Shown piece after piece: positions 40,453-48,812 of a stretch of DNA of 64,000 nt. The number at the start of each line of letters is the position of its first letter. Within the stretch, counting starts at the first letter, position 1. The notes under the pieces were generated by a model that worked only from the letters and a program-made list of their open reading frames with translations, ran no database searches and was not told the origin of the DNA. The position numbers and the translations under genes were made by a program. Source of the stretch: an uncultured Eubacteriales bacterium (GTDB lineage: Bacteria > Bacillota > Clostridia > Oscillospirales > Acutalibacteraceae); contig CAKRRH010000008.1 of NCBI GenBank assembly GCA_934394855.1, positions 6,451 to 70,450 of the forward strand, written 5' to 3'.

Positions 40453-43386
40453 TCACTTATCGTTTACAGTGGGCAGACCAAACTCGGCACGCTTGCTGGT
40501 GATCTCACTGTCAATTACATTTGAATAATCGTACAAAGTATCTCGTGCGTCTTTATCTTTATAAATAACCTTACGGAAAGCGTTGAGAATGTGACGGTTG
40601 ATGAAATAGCTTCCCGCAACCTCAGGCATTGATTCACAGGTTTCAAGCTGTTTATTCATTGCGCTTATTTCCTCGGAGGTCCAAGGCAGCTTCTGGAACG
40701 CTTCAACGTTTGCGGTATTATATCGGGCAGACGAACCGAGCACGCACTCAAGGCGGTTACCGTAGCTTGACTGGGTTTCAGCCGATGTCCACCATTTCAG
40801 GAATTCCCAAGAAAGGTCATAGCTGATGTTGTCTTTAAGAATGAAGCAGTTTGTATCAACGAGCGAATCGCCGCGGTTGATCTTTCCGTCGCTTCCGACA
40901 ACACCCGGAACCGAGGTGAATCCCCAAAGTCCGCGAATTTCAGGAGCCGATACTGCTAATGTATTATATAATGTATATGTATCAACGCCGAGCGGCATTT
41001 CACCTGTTCTGAAACGGTTCTTAAAGTCATATGTCTTCGGGCAGTCGTAGTTTACAAAGAAGTTAGTCCAAAGCTTGAATGCCTTTGTAGCATTTGTCGA
41101 TTTGAGGTTAGTTGACTTGTAGTCTTCCGTATACATCGAGCCTTCATTTTGAATAAGCAATGTATAGAACATCTGCAATGTCTGCGGCATACCGAATTCC
41201 ATGTTATTCTTGTTCAAAACGGTAATGCACTGAATCAGCTGATCCCATGTATTCGGAATTCCGAGTCCAAGCTCTGCCAAAACATCCTTACGATAGAACA
41301 GCATATAGAAGTCCTGGGTTTCGGGCAATGCATAAAGATCGGTTGTTTTACCGTTATTGAAGTAAAATGGAACGAGCGCCTCTTTTGAGAATCGCTTTGT
41401 TACCTCGCCAAGATCATCAAAATTAGAAAGGCTGTAAATTGCGTTTCTGAGCGCATAGTTTACAGGCTCGTTCTTAGCCTGACCAAGTACAACATCAGGT
41501 CCGATTCCCGCAACAACTGCTGAAAGCAATGCACCGACATTTACAAGCTCAAGGTTGACCTGGTTTCCGGTAGACGCTGTGTAGCTGTTGTTGATCAAAG
41601 CACGAAGCTGCTGATATTGGTCACGGCCGGAAGCGATCCAAACCGTGATTGTTTTATTATCATCTTTTTTCTTCTCAAGTGAGCCGATTGCGTTATAGTC
41701 AACTACGAAAGAAGAAATGAATCTGTTAAACTCATAACCGAAATTGGTGAAGAAATTAGCCGTTGCTTTTGCCGGCTCTGTTCCCGGAGCCGAAAGAGAA
41801 ATATAATCGAGCTCAAGCGGAGTATAGTTAGCGTTATTCATCCATGTACCGTATGAGCTGATGTTTGTCTTAAACGGAGAAAGCTGTTTTGAAATCTTGT
41901 CCGGTTCTTCCTTGAATGTTTTAAGCTGTCTTGCCAAGGTTTCAAGCGAAGACATATCCGAACCCTTTTGACCGGTAAATTCAACGATCGAATTAACGAT
42001 ATTGGTAAGGTTCTCGGACTCTGTTACCATGTCGTCAAGCACATCCGGAATGAGCTTGTCAAGCTGATAGTCACGGTTGGTATCGGGAGATGAACCTGTG
42101 ATCATGATGATGCTGCGGTAGATCTCGTTGATGTTGTTCATCGTTTCTTCAGCCAAACGAAGGATCGGACCCATATCACCGAGCGTTGCTTCAAGCGTGA
42201 GCGTGTCGCCGGCTTTGAGATGAATCAGACATTCTTCCCCGTCGTCAGTTGTCGGAGAAACCAAAGTCCAGTTGTTTGAATATTTAAACTTGATTCCCGA
42301 GCATTCAGCATAAGGAATCTCACCGTTTACATAAAGCTTGCGGGAAGAAATCATACCTTCATATTGATTCTTGCGAACCTTGAAGTTGATATTATACATA
42401 CCCTCTTTGACATTATTCGGAACAGTCCATGTAATCGACTGCTGAGTATACTGCCAGTTGCTGCCGCCGATCATGTTGATCGACTGAATGTATGCGTTCT
42501 GCTTTCCGTCAGCCATTGATGTACTTGCGGAAGAAACATCGGTATTAGGATAAAGCGTCTGATCCGACTTGCTTGTCGGCGACTCACCCTGAATGAAAAT
42601 TTCTTCGCCCGAATAGTCTGCGTAGTTTTTAGAATCGCATTCAGCCTTATACTGCTCATATGATTTTGTTTCCTCGGCAGGAACGAGCTTGATGCAGCCG
42701 ATCGTCATCGGCTCTTTTACTGCTTCAAGCTTGAGACTATTAACACCGTCTTTAAAGCTGAACTGAAGCGGAGAGGTGTAAAATCCGAGGTTATCATAGA
42801 AATATGATGAAGTCCACTGCGAAACCTCAACCTGATCGGGGACGATTCCGTTTCCGTAAACATCCTTGCTGAATTTAAGGTTGCCGTTTTCATCCCTGTC
42901 AACATTATCTTTCCAAACACGGGTAAAGTTGACATCCTCGGCGGAGTTAAACGGAATTTCACCGTTTACATATACAGCTCGCTCGATTGAAACATTTTTA
43001 CCGGGTTCGGTATAATATTCAATGTATAGATTATACAAGCCGGCTTTAACATTAAATTTAAATTCAACGCTGTCAGTCTCGGTTGTATAAATCGAGGAGC
43101 CTGCTCTTCCCTTATAGTTCGTCACGATCTTGACGCCTGCGGTCTTTGACGAAATGTTAGACGGACCAAGCGTAATTTCCGACGAACCCTTCGGGTCGTT
43201 TTTATGCTTTTCGGCATAATCCTGATATGACATATACTCGGTATAATCGATCGGGGTTGTGCTCTCGGCTTCATTGAACGAAGCTTCGGCAGCGGTCGAT
43301 TTATCGTCCTGCGCTGCAAACGCACTCAGCGACAACGACGACATTACCATGCATAGTGCCATGAAAGTAACGAGTAATCTTTTCAT
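40453..43386 (-). CDS. Very large extracellular solute-binding protein with two extra beta-rich modules
   Basis: About 977 residues; the ATG at 43386 is favoured over 43392 by the AGGAG spacing. A Sec signal peptide (about 1-25) without a lipobox cysteine is followed by two related modules, each with YVNGEIP (about 139-145 and 352-358), resembling carbohydrate-binding galactose-binding folds. A helical linker (about 400-590) leads to a family 1 solute-binding domain (about 605-960, KTITVWIASGRDQYQQLRALI, GPDVVLGQ, FYMLFYRKDVLAELGLGIPNTWDQL). Classic sugar-binding proteins have 400-450 residues, so the N-terminal half is an added glycan-contact part. First gene of the operon. Confidence 0.85.
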   Translation of the reverse strand: MKRLLVTFMALCMVMSSLSLSAFAAQDDKSTAAEASFNEAESTTPIDYTEYMSYQDYAEKHKNDPKGSSEITLGPSNISSKTAGVKIVTNYKGRAGSSIYTTETDSVEFKFNVKAGLYNLYIEYYTEPGKNVSIERAVYVNGEIPFNSAEDVNFTRVWKDNVDRDENGNLKFSKDVYGNGIVPDQVEVSQWTSSYFYDNLGFYTSPLQFSFKDGVNSLKLEAVKEPMTIGCIKLVPAEETKSYEQYKAECDSKNYADYSGEEIFIQGESPTSKSDQTLYPNTDVSSASTSMADGKQNAYIQSINMIGGSNWQYTQQSITWTVPNNVKEGMYNINFKVRKNQYEGMISSRKLYVNGEIPYAECSGIKFKYSNNWTLVSPTTDDGEECLIHLKAGDTLTLEATLGDMGPILRLAEETMNNINEIYRSIIMITGSSPDTNRDYQLDKLIPDVLDDMVTESENLTNIVNSIVEFTGQKGSDMSSLETLARQLKTFKEEPDKISKQLSPFKTNISSYGTWMNNANYTPLELDYISLSAPGTEPAKATANFFTNFGYEFNRFISSFVVDYNAIGSLEKKKDDNKTITVWIASGRDQYQQLRALINNSYTASTGNQVNLELVNVGALLSAVVAGIGPDVVLGQAKNEPVNYALRNAIYSLSNFDDLGEVTKRFSKEALVPFYFNNGKTTDLYALPETQDFYMLFYRKDVLAELGLGIPNTWDQLIQCITVLNKNNMEFGMPQTLQMFYTLLIQNEGSMYTEDYKSTNLKSTNATKAFKLWTNFFVNYDCPKTYDFKNRFRTGEMPLGVDTYTLYNTLAVSAPEIRGLWGFTSVPGVVGSDGKINRGDSLVDTNCFILKDNISYDLSWEFLKWWTSAETQSSYGNRLECVLGSSARYNTANVEAFQKLPWTSEEISAMNKQLETCESMPEVAGSYFINRHILNAFRKVIYKDKDARDTLYDYSNVIDSEITSKRAEFGLPTVNDK

Positions 43387-43442
43387 CACCATTCTCCTAT
43401 TTCAGAATTTTTAGATTACGGTTGAGCAAAATCTTAAAATAA

Positions 43443-43471
43443 ATTATATGTAAAATAATGGAATAAATCAA
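43443..43471 (-). promoter_or_regulatory. Promoter of the seven-gene ABC operon
   Basis: TTGATT (43471-43466), 17-base spacer, TATAAT (43448-43443) on the minus strand; about 55 bases before the ATG. Confidence 0.75.
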
Positions 43472-43520
43472 ATTGTGACCAAATTGATTATGCATTATGT
43501 ACATACTGTGAATATGCATT

Positions 43521-43537
43521 TTATGCAAATTGCATAA
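43521..43537. promoter_or_regulatory. Palindromic operator candidate
   Basis: TTATGCAA-A-TTGCATAA, a perfect 8-bp inverted repeat around one base, about 50 bases upstream of the -35 box. Two further ATGCAT words are close by. The size and position fit an activator site of a dimeric regulator. The regulator is not identified. Confidence 0.5.
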
Positions 43538-43744
43538 TTATTCTATGATATTTGCTTTTACAACGCAAATAATAGCACAATAAAAGCCCTCTATCTTGCC
43601 AAATAGTGATATTTATTGTATATAATAACAAAAAAGATATATCGTTATTCGTACAAAATCAACTACAAACGACAAAAGTTAAAATCGGTCAAGCAATAAT
43701 ATATATTCACTATAAAATATGACAGCTTGTCATTTTTTACAACC

Positions 43745-43782
43745 GAAAAAAACATCGTTTATGCAAAATGCACAAACGATGT
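43745..43782 (-). terminator. Terminator of the 252-residue unknown gene
   Basis: ACATCGTTT (43752-43760) pairs with AAACGATGT (43774-43782), followed on the minus strand by seven T. It lies 20 bases after the stop. Confidence 0.85.
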
Positions 43783-43802
43783 CATCTACATTATATTTTT
43801 AA

Positions 43803-44561
43803 TTATTTTACAATATACTTTGCCTTTTTTGACGGCTTTGAAAGAAGCTTTACCATGTTGAAAGCCGCCTGATAAAGGAACGGATATTTCTCCATATAGG
43901 TATATGCGTCACGGCGAAGCTTTTCATCGTCAACCAGTGCGGGTCCCAAAATGCAGAATGTGATTGTTGTGGTAACTGCGCTGTCGCCAAGAATGTAGCA
44001 TGAATTAAGAAGCTCAAACAGCTTTGAAACCTGCTTTTTGTTGCCTTCCGAAACCACATTCTTAACAACCTCAACGCCATATTCGGTGAAGAACTTATCA
44101 TACATAAATTCGCCGTAGTCCGAAACATTTTTCATATATGCTTCTTTATATGATGTAAAGATTGCAAGGAAGCGGGCTGTAAAAATGTCGATTGTGACAG
44201 TTTCGGCGTGCTTTTCCTTGCTCGGAAGCTCAACCTTGTTGATTCCCTGTGCGGTAGCCTTAACGCCGAGCTGCTCAAGAACAGTATCCGAAAAATCGTT
44301 TCCGATGCTCGAAAAATCATTCTCGGTTGCCGACTCATCAAGCATCCATGAAGAAACCGTTTTAAAATCGACTCCCTCACCCTCTTTGAGAATCGCAAAT
44401 TTAAGCTCGATCGTCTTAGCCTCGTCGTTATATGCGATCATGAACGCACGGCTGTCGTCCGAATAATATTCAAGGTCTCCGTCTTGTTTAAAGCCAAAGC
44501 CTTTTTCGACAAGCGTTTTCTCAACGATTTTTGTAATAGGCGCAAAAAATTGTTTATCCAT
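43803..44561 (-). CDS. Uncharacterised cytoplasmic protein, 252 residues
   Basis: Not recognised. No signal peptide or helix for a membrane. The N-terminal 110 residues are alpha/beta (MDKQFFAPITKIVEKTLVEKGF, SRAFMIAYNDEAKTIELKFAI), the C-terminal half is helical (LFELLNSCYILGDSAVTTTITFCILGPALVDDEKLRRDAY). The layout suggests a two-domain soluble protein. It is a single gene with its own promoter (44597-44625) and terminator, divergent from a lipoprotein gene. Confidence 0.65.
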   Translation of the reverse strand: MDKQFFAPITKIVEKTLVEKGFGFKQDGDLEYYSDDSRAFMIAYNDEAKTIELKFAILKEGEGVDFKTVSSWMLDESATENDFSSIGNDFSDTVLEQLGVKATAQGINKVELPSKEKHAETVTIDIFTARFLAIFTSYKEAYMKNVSDYGEFMYDKFFTEYGVEVVKNVVSEGNKKQVSKLFELLNSCYILGDSAVTTTITFCILGPALVDDEKLRRDAYTYMEKYPFLYQAAFNMVKLLSKPSKKAKYIVK

Positions 44562-44596
44562 TATAATAAAACCTCATAAAAATTTCATTTTATTGT

Positions 44597-44625
44597 ATTA
44601 TAACAGATAAAATTCGATTTGTCAC
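44597..44625 (-). promoter_or_regulatory. Promoter of the 252-residue gene
   Basis: GTGACA (44625-44620), 17-base spacer, TATAAT (44602-44597) on the minus strand. Confidence 0.65.
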
Positions 44626-44665
44626 TATAAAAATAAAAAAGATTGTAAAAAGATTAAAAATAAAC

Positions 44666-44694
44666 TTGAATTTATTCTGCACATTCTCTATAAT
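44666..44694 (+). promoter_or_regulatory. Promoter of the lipoprotein-rpe unit
   Basis: TTGAAT (44666-44671), 17 bases, TATAAT (44689-44694), about 33 bases before the lipoprotein start. Confidence 0.75.
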
Positions 44695-44727
44695 TATTGT
44701 GTAATCACATAAAGGAGCATTACCCCA

Positions 44728-45498
44728 ATGAATATAAAACGGATTATTTCGGCAGGATTGATTCTGACTGCGCTCATAATGCCGCTAAGCCTTGCTTCAT
44801 GCAGCAATGATTCGCAGTCGGTCACAATGGGCGATGACCAAATCGTAAAGGAAGACGGCAAAATCAGCACCACCCCCTATTCCGCTTCATATAACGACGA
44901 CGGAACTTTCACGCTGAATGTCGCAATCTATAACGGAACAAAATTCAGCAAAATTCTAAACACCGTCAACATTGACAAGTTGACCGATTCAAAAGACAGA
45001 ATCATCGTTCAAAACGGCAGCTTTGAGCTTGAAGATAAAAAATATCTTGAACCAAAAACAATTTCATATATCGAATGCGTCTTTGACGCCGATCAGGTTG
45101 AAAACAAGGTCAAGCTTGACGAGCTTAATTCGACAATATCACTTGAATTCTACGGCTGTATGTATAAAGCCGCAAAACCGCAAAAATCCAATAAAGATGG
45201 CTATTTGATGACCGTCATTAACGGTGAGATCACCGAAACAGGCGGCTTTGAAGGCACGGTTTGCTTGAGAAATAATTACAAAACCGCAATGAAACCGACA
45301 ACAATTTCATTTGATGTATACGATAATACCGGCAGAAAGCTAAACAACAACACTATTATCAAAACAAATGATGTTTCAATCGACGCCGGCGGCACATATA
45401 ATTACAGTCTCGGTTTGTCATATGATAATGTTAATGAGGATATTTCGATAAGCCGTGATTTTGATACGCTGGAAATCAGAAATCTCAAGGTTTCATAA
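44728..45498 (+). CDS. Uncharacterised lipoprotein, 256 residues
   Basis: A lipoprotein signal peptide with lipobox LASC (Cys about 27) is followed by two beta-sandwich-like halves (about 50-150 and 160-256), with repeated pattern NVAIYNGTKFSKILNTVNI and GTVCLRNNYKTAMKPTTISFDVYD, both reminding of extracellular Ig-like domains. Not assigned to a family. AAGGAG before the ATG. It stands 24 bases before rpe, so the two may share a transcript, but no functional link is visible. Confidence 0.65.
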   Translation: MNIKRIISAGLILTALIMPLSLASCSNDSQSVTMGDDQIVKEDGKISTTPYSASYNDDGTFTLNVAIYNGTKFSKILNTVNIDKLTDSKDRIIVQNGSFELEDKKYLEPKTISYIECVFDADQVENKVKLDELNSTISLEFYGCMYKAAKPQKSNKDGYLMTVINGEITETGGFEGTVCLRNNYKTAMKPTTISFDVYDNTGRKLNNNTIIKTNDVSIDAGGTYNYSLGLSYDNVNEDISISRDFDTLEIRNLKVS

Positions 45499-45522
45499 TA
45501 TTTTTAAGGAGATATAACTATA

Positions 45523-46179
45523 ATGGTAAAATTTTCACCGTCCATTTTGACTGCCGACTTCATGCACTTGTCGGATGCAATAACCGAGCTTGACAACGCG
45601 GGAACCGACCTTTGGCATCTTGATGTCATGGACGGAATTTTCGTTCCGAACATCTCTTTCGGTATGCCGGTTGTATCATCAATCAGAAAGGCGACAAAAA
45701 CACCGCTTGATGTTCACCTGATGATCGACCGTCCGCACAGATATATTGAGCAGTTTGCAAAATCGGGCGCAGATATTATCGGATTTCACATCGAGGCAGG
45801 CTCGCCTGTTGCGGACACGCTCAATAAAATCCGTGAGCTTGGCTGCAAAAGCTGCCTGACTATCAAGCCGAACACACCTGCAAACACTGTGTTTGAATAT
45901 CTTCCGCTTTGCGACATGGTTTTGGTCATGTCGGTGGAACCCGGATTCGGCGGACAAAAATTCATGCCTCAGGCGCTTGATAAAATCACCGAAATCAGAC
46001 ATGAAATCGACCGCTTGGGACTTGACTGCGACATTGAGGTAGACGGAGGAATCAATCTTGAAACCGCACCGCTTTGTGTTAAAGCAGGCGCAAATGTGCT
46101 TGTAACGGGAAATGTCCTTTTCTCGGCAGATGACATGACAAAACGGCTCTCAGAGCTTCGTGAGATTACAAATATATGA
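45523..46179 (+). CDS. rpe: Ribulose-phosphate 3-epimerase
   Basis: 218 residues of a TIM barrel. FSPSILTADFMHLSDAI, HLDVMDGIFVPNISFG (metal ligand), DVHLMIDRP, MSVEPGFGGQKFMP and EVDGGIN are the family motifs. It interconverts ribulose 5-phosphate and xylulose 5-phosphate in the pentose phosphate pathway. AAGGAG lies before the ATG. In many clostridia rpe is located with rsgA and pknB; here that context is absent. Confidence 0.96.
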   Translation: MVKFSPSILTADFMHLSDAITELDNAGTDLWHLDVMDGIFVPNISFGMPVVSSIRKATKTPLDVHLMIDRPHRYIEQFAKSGADIIGFHIEAGSPVADTLNKIRELGCKSCLTIKPNTPANTVFEYLPLCDMVLVMSVEPGFGGQKFMPQALDKITEIRHEIDRLGLDCDIEVDGGINLETAPLCVKAGANVLVTGNVLFSADDMTKRLSELREITNI

Positions 46180-46344
46180 CCTAATCTTGATTTATACCCG
46201 ATGATTTAAAATTGGTTCAGAATTAAAATCAGGATTTATAAAATTAGGACTTAAATAAATTATCAGATATTTGCAAAAACAACGGTTTCGCCCTTGCTTT
46301 TGTGATATAAATTTTCAGAAAATACTATTTATGGAGGCATTGTT

Positions 46345-47682
46345 ATGAAAAAAATCATATCATTGTTACTGACACTTGCCCTGACTTTGGGGCTGCTGAC
46401 GGTCTGCGTTTCAGCTGAAACAACAACCAAGCCCGCAAAAAAATATTTAGCGCTTGCGTTTGACGACGGCCCTAACAACACGACTGCCGTTGACCTGCTC
46501 GATGTGCTGAAAAAGCATAATGTTCCGGCTACATTTTTCTGTATCGGAACAAACTGCACGACCGACACCGCTGACACACTGAAAAGAATGGTGGCGCAAG
46601 GCTGCGAAATCGGAATGCACGGAAACAACCATGAAAACTTCAGCGGTTGGACAGCAGACAGAATCAACGCAAATCTTCAGACCTGCTCCGACACGATCTA
46701 TAATCTCTGTTCCGTTCGCCCGACTCTTTTGCGACTTCCCTATCTCGGAATGCCCGACAAAAAGGTAGCGCCGCAAATTCCCTATCCGCTGATTGCAGGA
46801 AGCGGCCCTGTTGATTATGTCACAACGCCGGTCGAAGACAGACTTCAAGGAATTCTTGACAACGCATCGGACGGATTCATTTATCTGCTCCATTGCTTTG
46901 AGGGCAACGATAACACTGTTCAGGCAGTAGACCGGGCAATCCCGAAGCTGATTGAAGAGGGTTATACATTCGTAACGGTAAGCGACCTTTTTAAAGTTAA
47001 AGGCGTTACCCCGACGCTCGGCTATCAGTGGTATCAAGTTCCCGACGGCAAGGATATAAATTATCCCGAAAATTCAACAGTATTCGACGCAAGATCTACA
47101 AGAACCAAAAATGATTCTTCGTTCTATACACTTACACAAACCGACATTGCGCCGTTTAATTCAAAAATGATTTATTCCAAATGCAAGGTCGGTCAGCGAC
47201 TTGAATGCACGCTTAAAGACCTGAAACCGGGCGAATATAAGTTATATTGCTATTTAAGAACAGATTCGGACAGAGGCGAATGCGAACTAACCGTCAACGA
47301 CACACAATATTTGGGCAAAATCGACCAAAAAACCGACAAAAAAGCATATCATTGCTTCTCGGAGAGCGAAAACGGCGAATTCATCATCAAAGTCGGCTCG
47401 GACGGACAGGCAAAGCTCAGCTTCAAAACAACCCGTGAGGGCGTAATCTGTCTTGATAAATTTGCACTCGTAAAACTCAGCTCGGATATATTATTCGGCG
47501 ACACAAACAACGACGGCGCAATCAACATGAAAGATGTCCTTTTGATGAGAAAATTCATTGCGGGAATGAATGTTGAAATCAACGAAGAAGCGGCAGATGT
47601 CAATCATGATGAAAGAATCAACATGAAGGACGTTTTGCTGATGAGAAAATTCATTGCAAATATAATCACATCTTTTGATTGA
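46345..47682 (+). CDS. Secreted polysaccharide deacetylase with type I dockerin
   Basis: 445 residues. Signal peptide (about 1-24); NodB/CE4 domain (about 32-220) with the catalytic/metal motif AFDDGPN and the metal histidines in MHGNNHENF, and LRLPYLG for the RxxPY motif; a middle beta domain (about 235-375); and a C-terminal type I dockerin (about 385-442) with two 22-residue repeats, DTNNDGAINMKDVLLMRKFI and DVNHDERINMKDVLLMRKFI, calcium loops intact. It should remove acetyl groups from xylan, chitin or peptidoglycan, and dock to a cohesin scaffold. The cohesin partner is not here. Confidence 0.92.
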   Translation: MKKIISLLLTLALTLGLLTVCVSAETTTKPAKKYLALAFDDGPNNTTAVDLLDVLKKHNVPATFFCIGTNCTTDTADTLKRMVAQGCEIGMHGNNHENFSGWTADRINANLQTCSDTIYNLCSVRPTLLRLPYLGMPDKKVAPQIPYPLIAGSGPVDYVTTPVEDRLQGILDNASDGFIYLLHCFEGNDNTVQAVDRAIPKLIEEGYTFVTVSDLFKVKGVTPTLGYQWYQVPDGKDINYPENSTVFDARSTRTKNDSSFYTLTQTDIAPFNSKMIYSKCKVGQRLECTLKDLKPGEYKLYCYLRTDSDRGECELTVNDTQYLGKIDQKTDKKAYHCFSESENGEFIIKVGSDGQAKLSFKTTREGVICLDKFALVKLSSDILFGDTNNDGAINMKDVLLMRKFIAGMNVEINEEAADVNHDERINMKDVLLMRKFIANIITSFD

Positions 47683-47728
47683 TTATAAATATAAACGATA
47701 GGGATTATTTCAAATTTGGAGGAAACTA

Positions 47729-48652
47729 ATGAACTTTAAACGAGGAATCAACATCGGAGACCACTTTGAAGAAGTCCCGATTCCGAGCGAAAAATTCAAA
47801 AATCCGATGGGCGACGAGTATTATGACGATGTGAAGCGTTTGGGCTTTGATCATGTTCGTTTGCCTGCAAAATGGGACGCTCACACGGACGATGAACACG
47901 GCTTCAAAATCGACCCGTACTTTCTCGATATGTATGTTGACAGCGTTGATAAATTTTTGCAGCGTGACCTTTCGGTAATCGTCAACATTCATCATTTCCG
48001 TTAGGCAATGGACGCACCGAAAGCAAACAGCAAAAAGATTTATGCGATTTGGGAACAGCTTGCCGACAAATTCAAGAATTATTCCGACAAGCTCGTGTTT
48101 GAGGTCATGAACGAACCGACATGGCGCACGACCGCCGAAGAATGGAACGAGGTTCAGAATCAGGCTGTCAAAATAATTCGAGAGACAAATCCGACAAGAG
48201 AAATCGAAATATGCGGAATCGACTATTCGGGTCTTTTCGCAATGGACAAACTGGTTCCGCCGAAGGATGACGAAAATATTATCGGCACATTCCACTATTA
48301 TTTTCCGCTTGAATTTACTCATCAAGGCGCACCGTGGTCTCCGACCTATGCCGATTTGCATGATGTTCATTGGCTCGGTACTCCCGAAGACTATGAGAAT
48401 ATTCGCAAAAACATCACAGAACACGCCGTTGCATGGAGCAAAAAATATAATCTGCCCGCAAACCTCGGCGAATTCGGCGCATATCGTGCGGCAGAAATGA
48501 CCGACCGTGCGAAATATACCCGTGCAGTAAGAGAGATTTGCGAAGAAAACGGAATCTCATGGACATATTGGGAATATAACCGCAACTTCGGAATCCGCAA
48601 TCTGAACACCGACGAATATTATCAGCCGCTGATTGACGCTCTTGTTCATTAA
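47729..48652 (+). pseudogene. Glycoside hydrolase family 5 (cellulase-like) with in-frame amber codon
   Basis: The reading frame from the ATG at 47729 (GGAGG before it) to 48652 would give 307 residues but has a TAG at 48002-48004 (after NIHHFR); the frame is the same on both sides. The GH5 residues are in the second part: acid/base Glu in EVMNEP and nucleophile Glu in NLGEFGAYR. There is no SD before the ATG at 48008, so restart is unlikely. No signal peptide or dockerin, so a cytoplasmic oligosaccharide hydrolase is likely. Either a recent pseudogene or a sequence error. Confidence 0.8.
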
Positions 48653-48673
48653 GTACATATTCCGCAACTAAAT

Positions 48674-48702
48674 CAGACCGTCCGAAATCGGGCGGTCTTT
48701 TT
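48674..48702 (+). terminator. Terminator after the GH5 gene
   Basis: AGACCG-T-CCGA pairs with TCGG-G-CGGTCT (ends 48697), followed by a T run. Confidence 0.8.
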
Positions 48703-48730
48703 ATAAATATTCAATTATTGTATATTTTTC

Positions 48731-48759
48731 TTGCAAAATGTTCATAATTATGTTAAAAT
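48731..48759 (+). promoter_or_regulatory. Promoter of putP
   Basis: TTGCAA (48731-48736), 17 bases, TAAAAT (48754-48759); about 54 bases before the ATG. Confidence 0.6.
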
Positions 48760-48812
48760 AATTTTATATTTTTTTATTTTGAAACATATAGCACGGAAGG
48801 AATGTTTAAAAC

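Larger units (their letters stand above)
43387..43802. other. Control region of the seven-gene ABC operon
   Basis: About 416 bases without a gene. It contains the operon promoter (43443-43471), a direct repeat CAAATTG-TGAC-CAAATTG next to the -35 box, a palindrome at 43521-43537, and at the other end the terminator of the 252-residue gene (43752-43782). The middle, 43560-43740, is AT-rich without a recognised signal. Confidence 0.65.

Noticed and set aside
46180..46344. Riboswitch upstream of the dockerin deacetylase
   Set aside because: Only loose AT-rich repeats were seen; the GEMM, SAM, TPP or other known cores are absent.
48002..48004. TAG as a sense codon (pyrrolysine or other recoding) in the GH5 gene
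   Set aside because: TAG ends a normal gene at 6415-6417, no PylS/PylT-like gene is in the window, and the position is not known to need a special residue.
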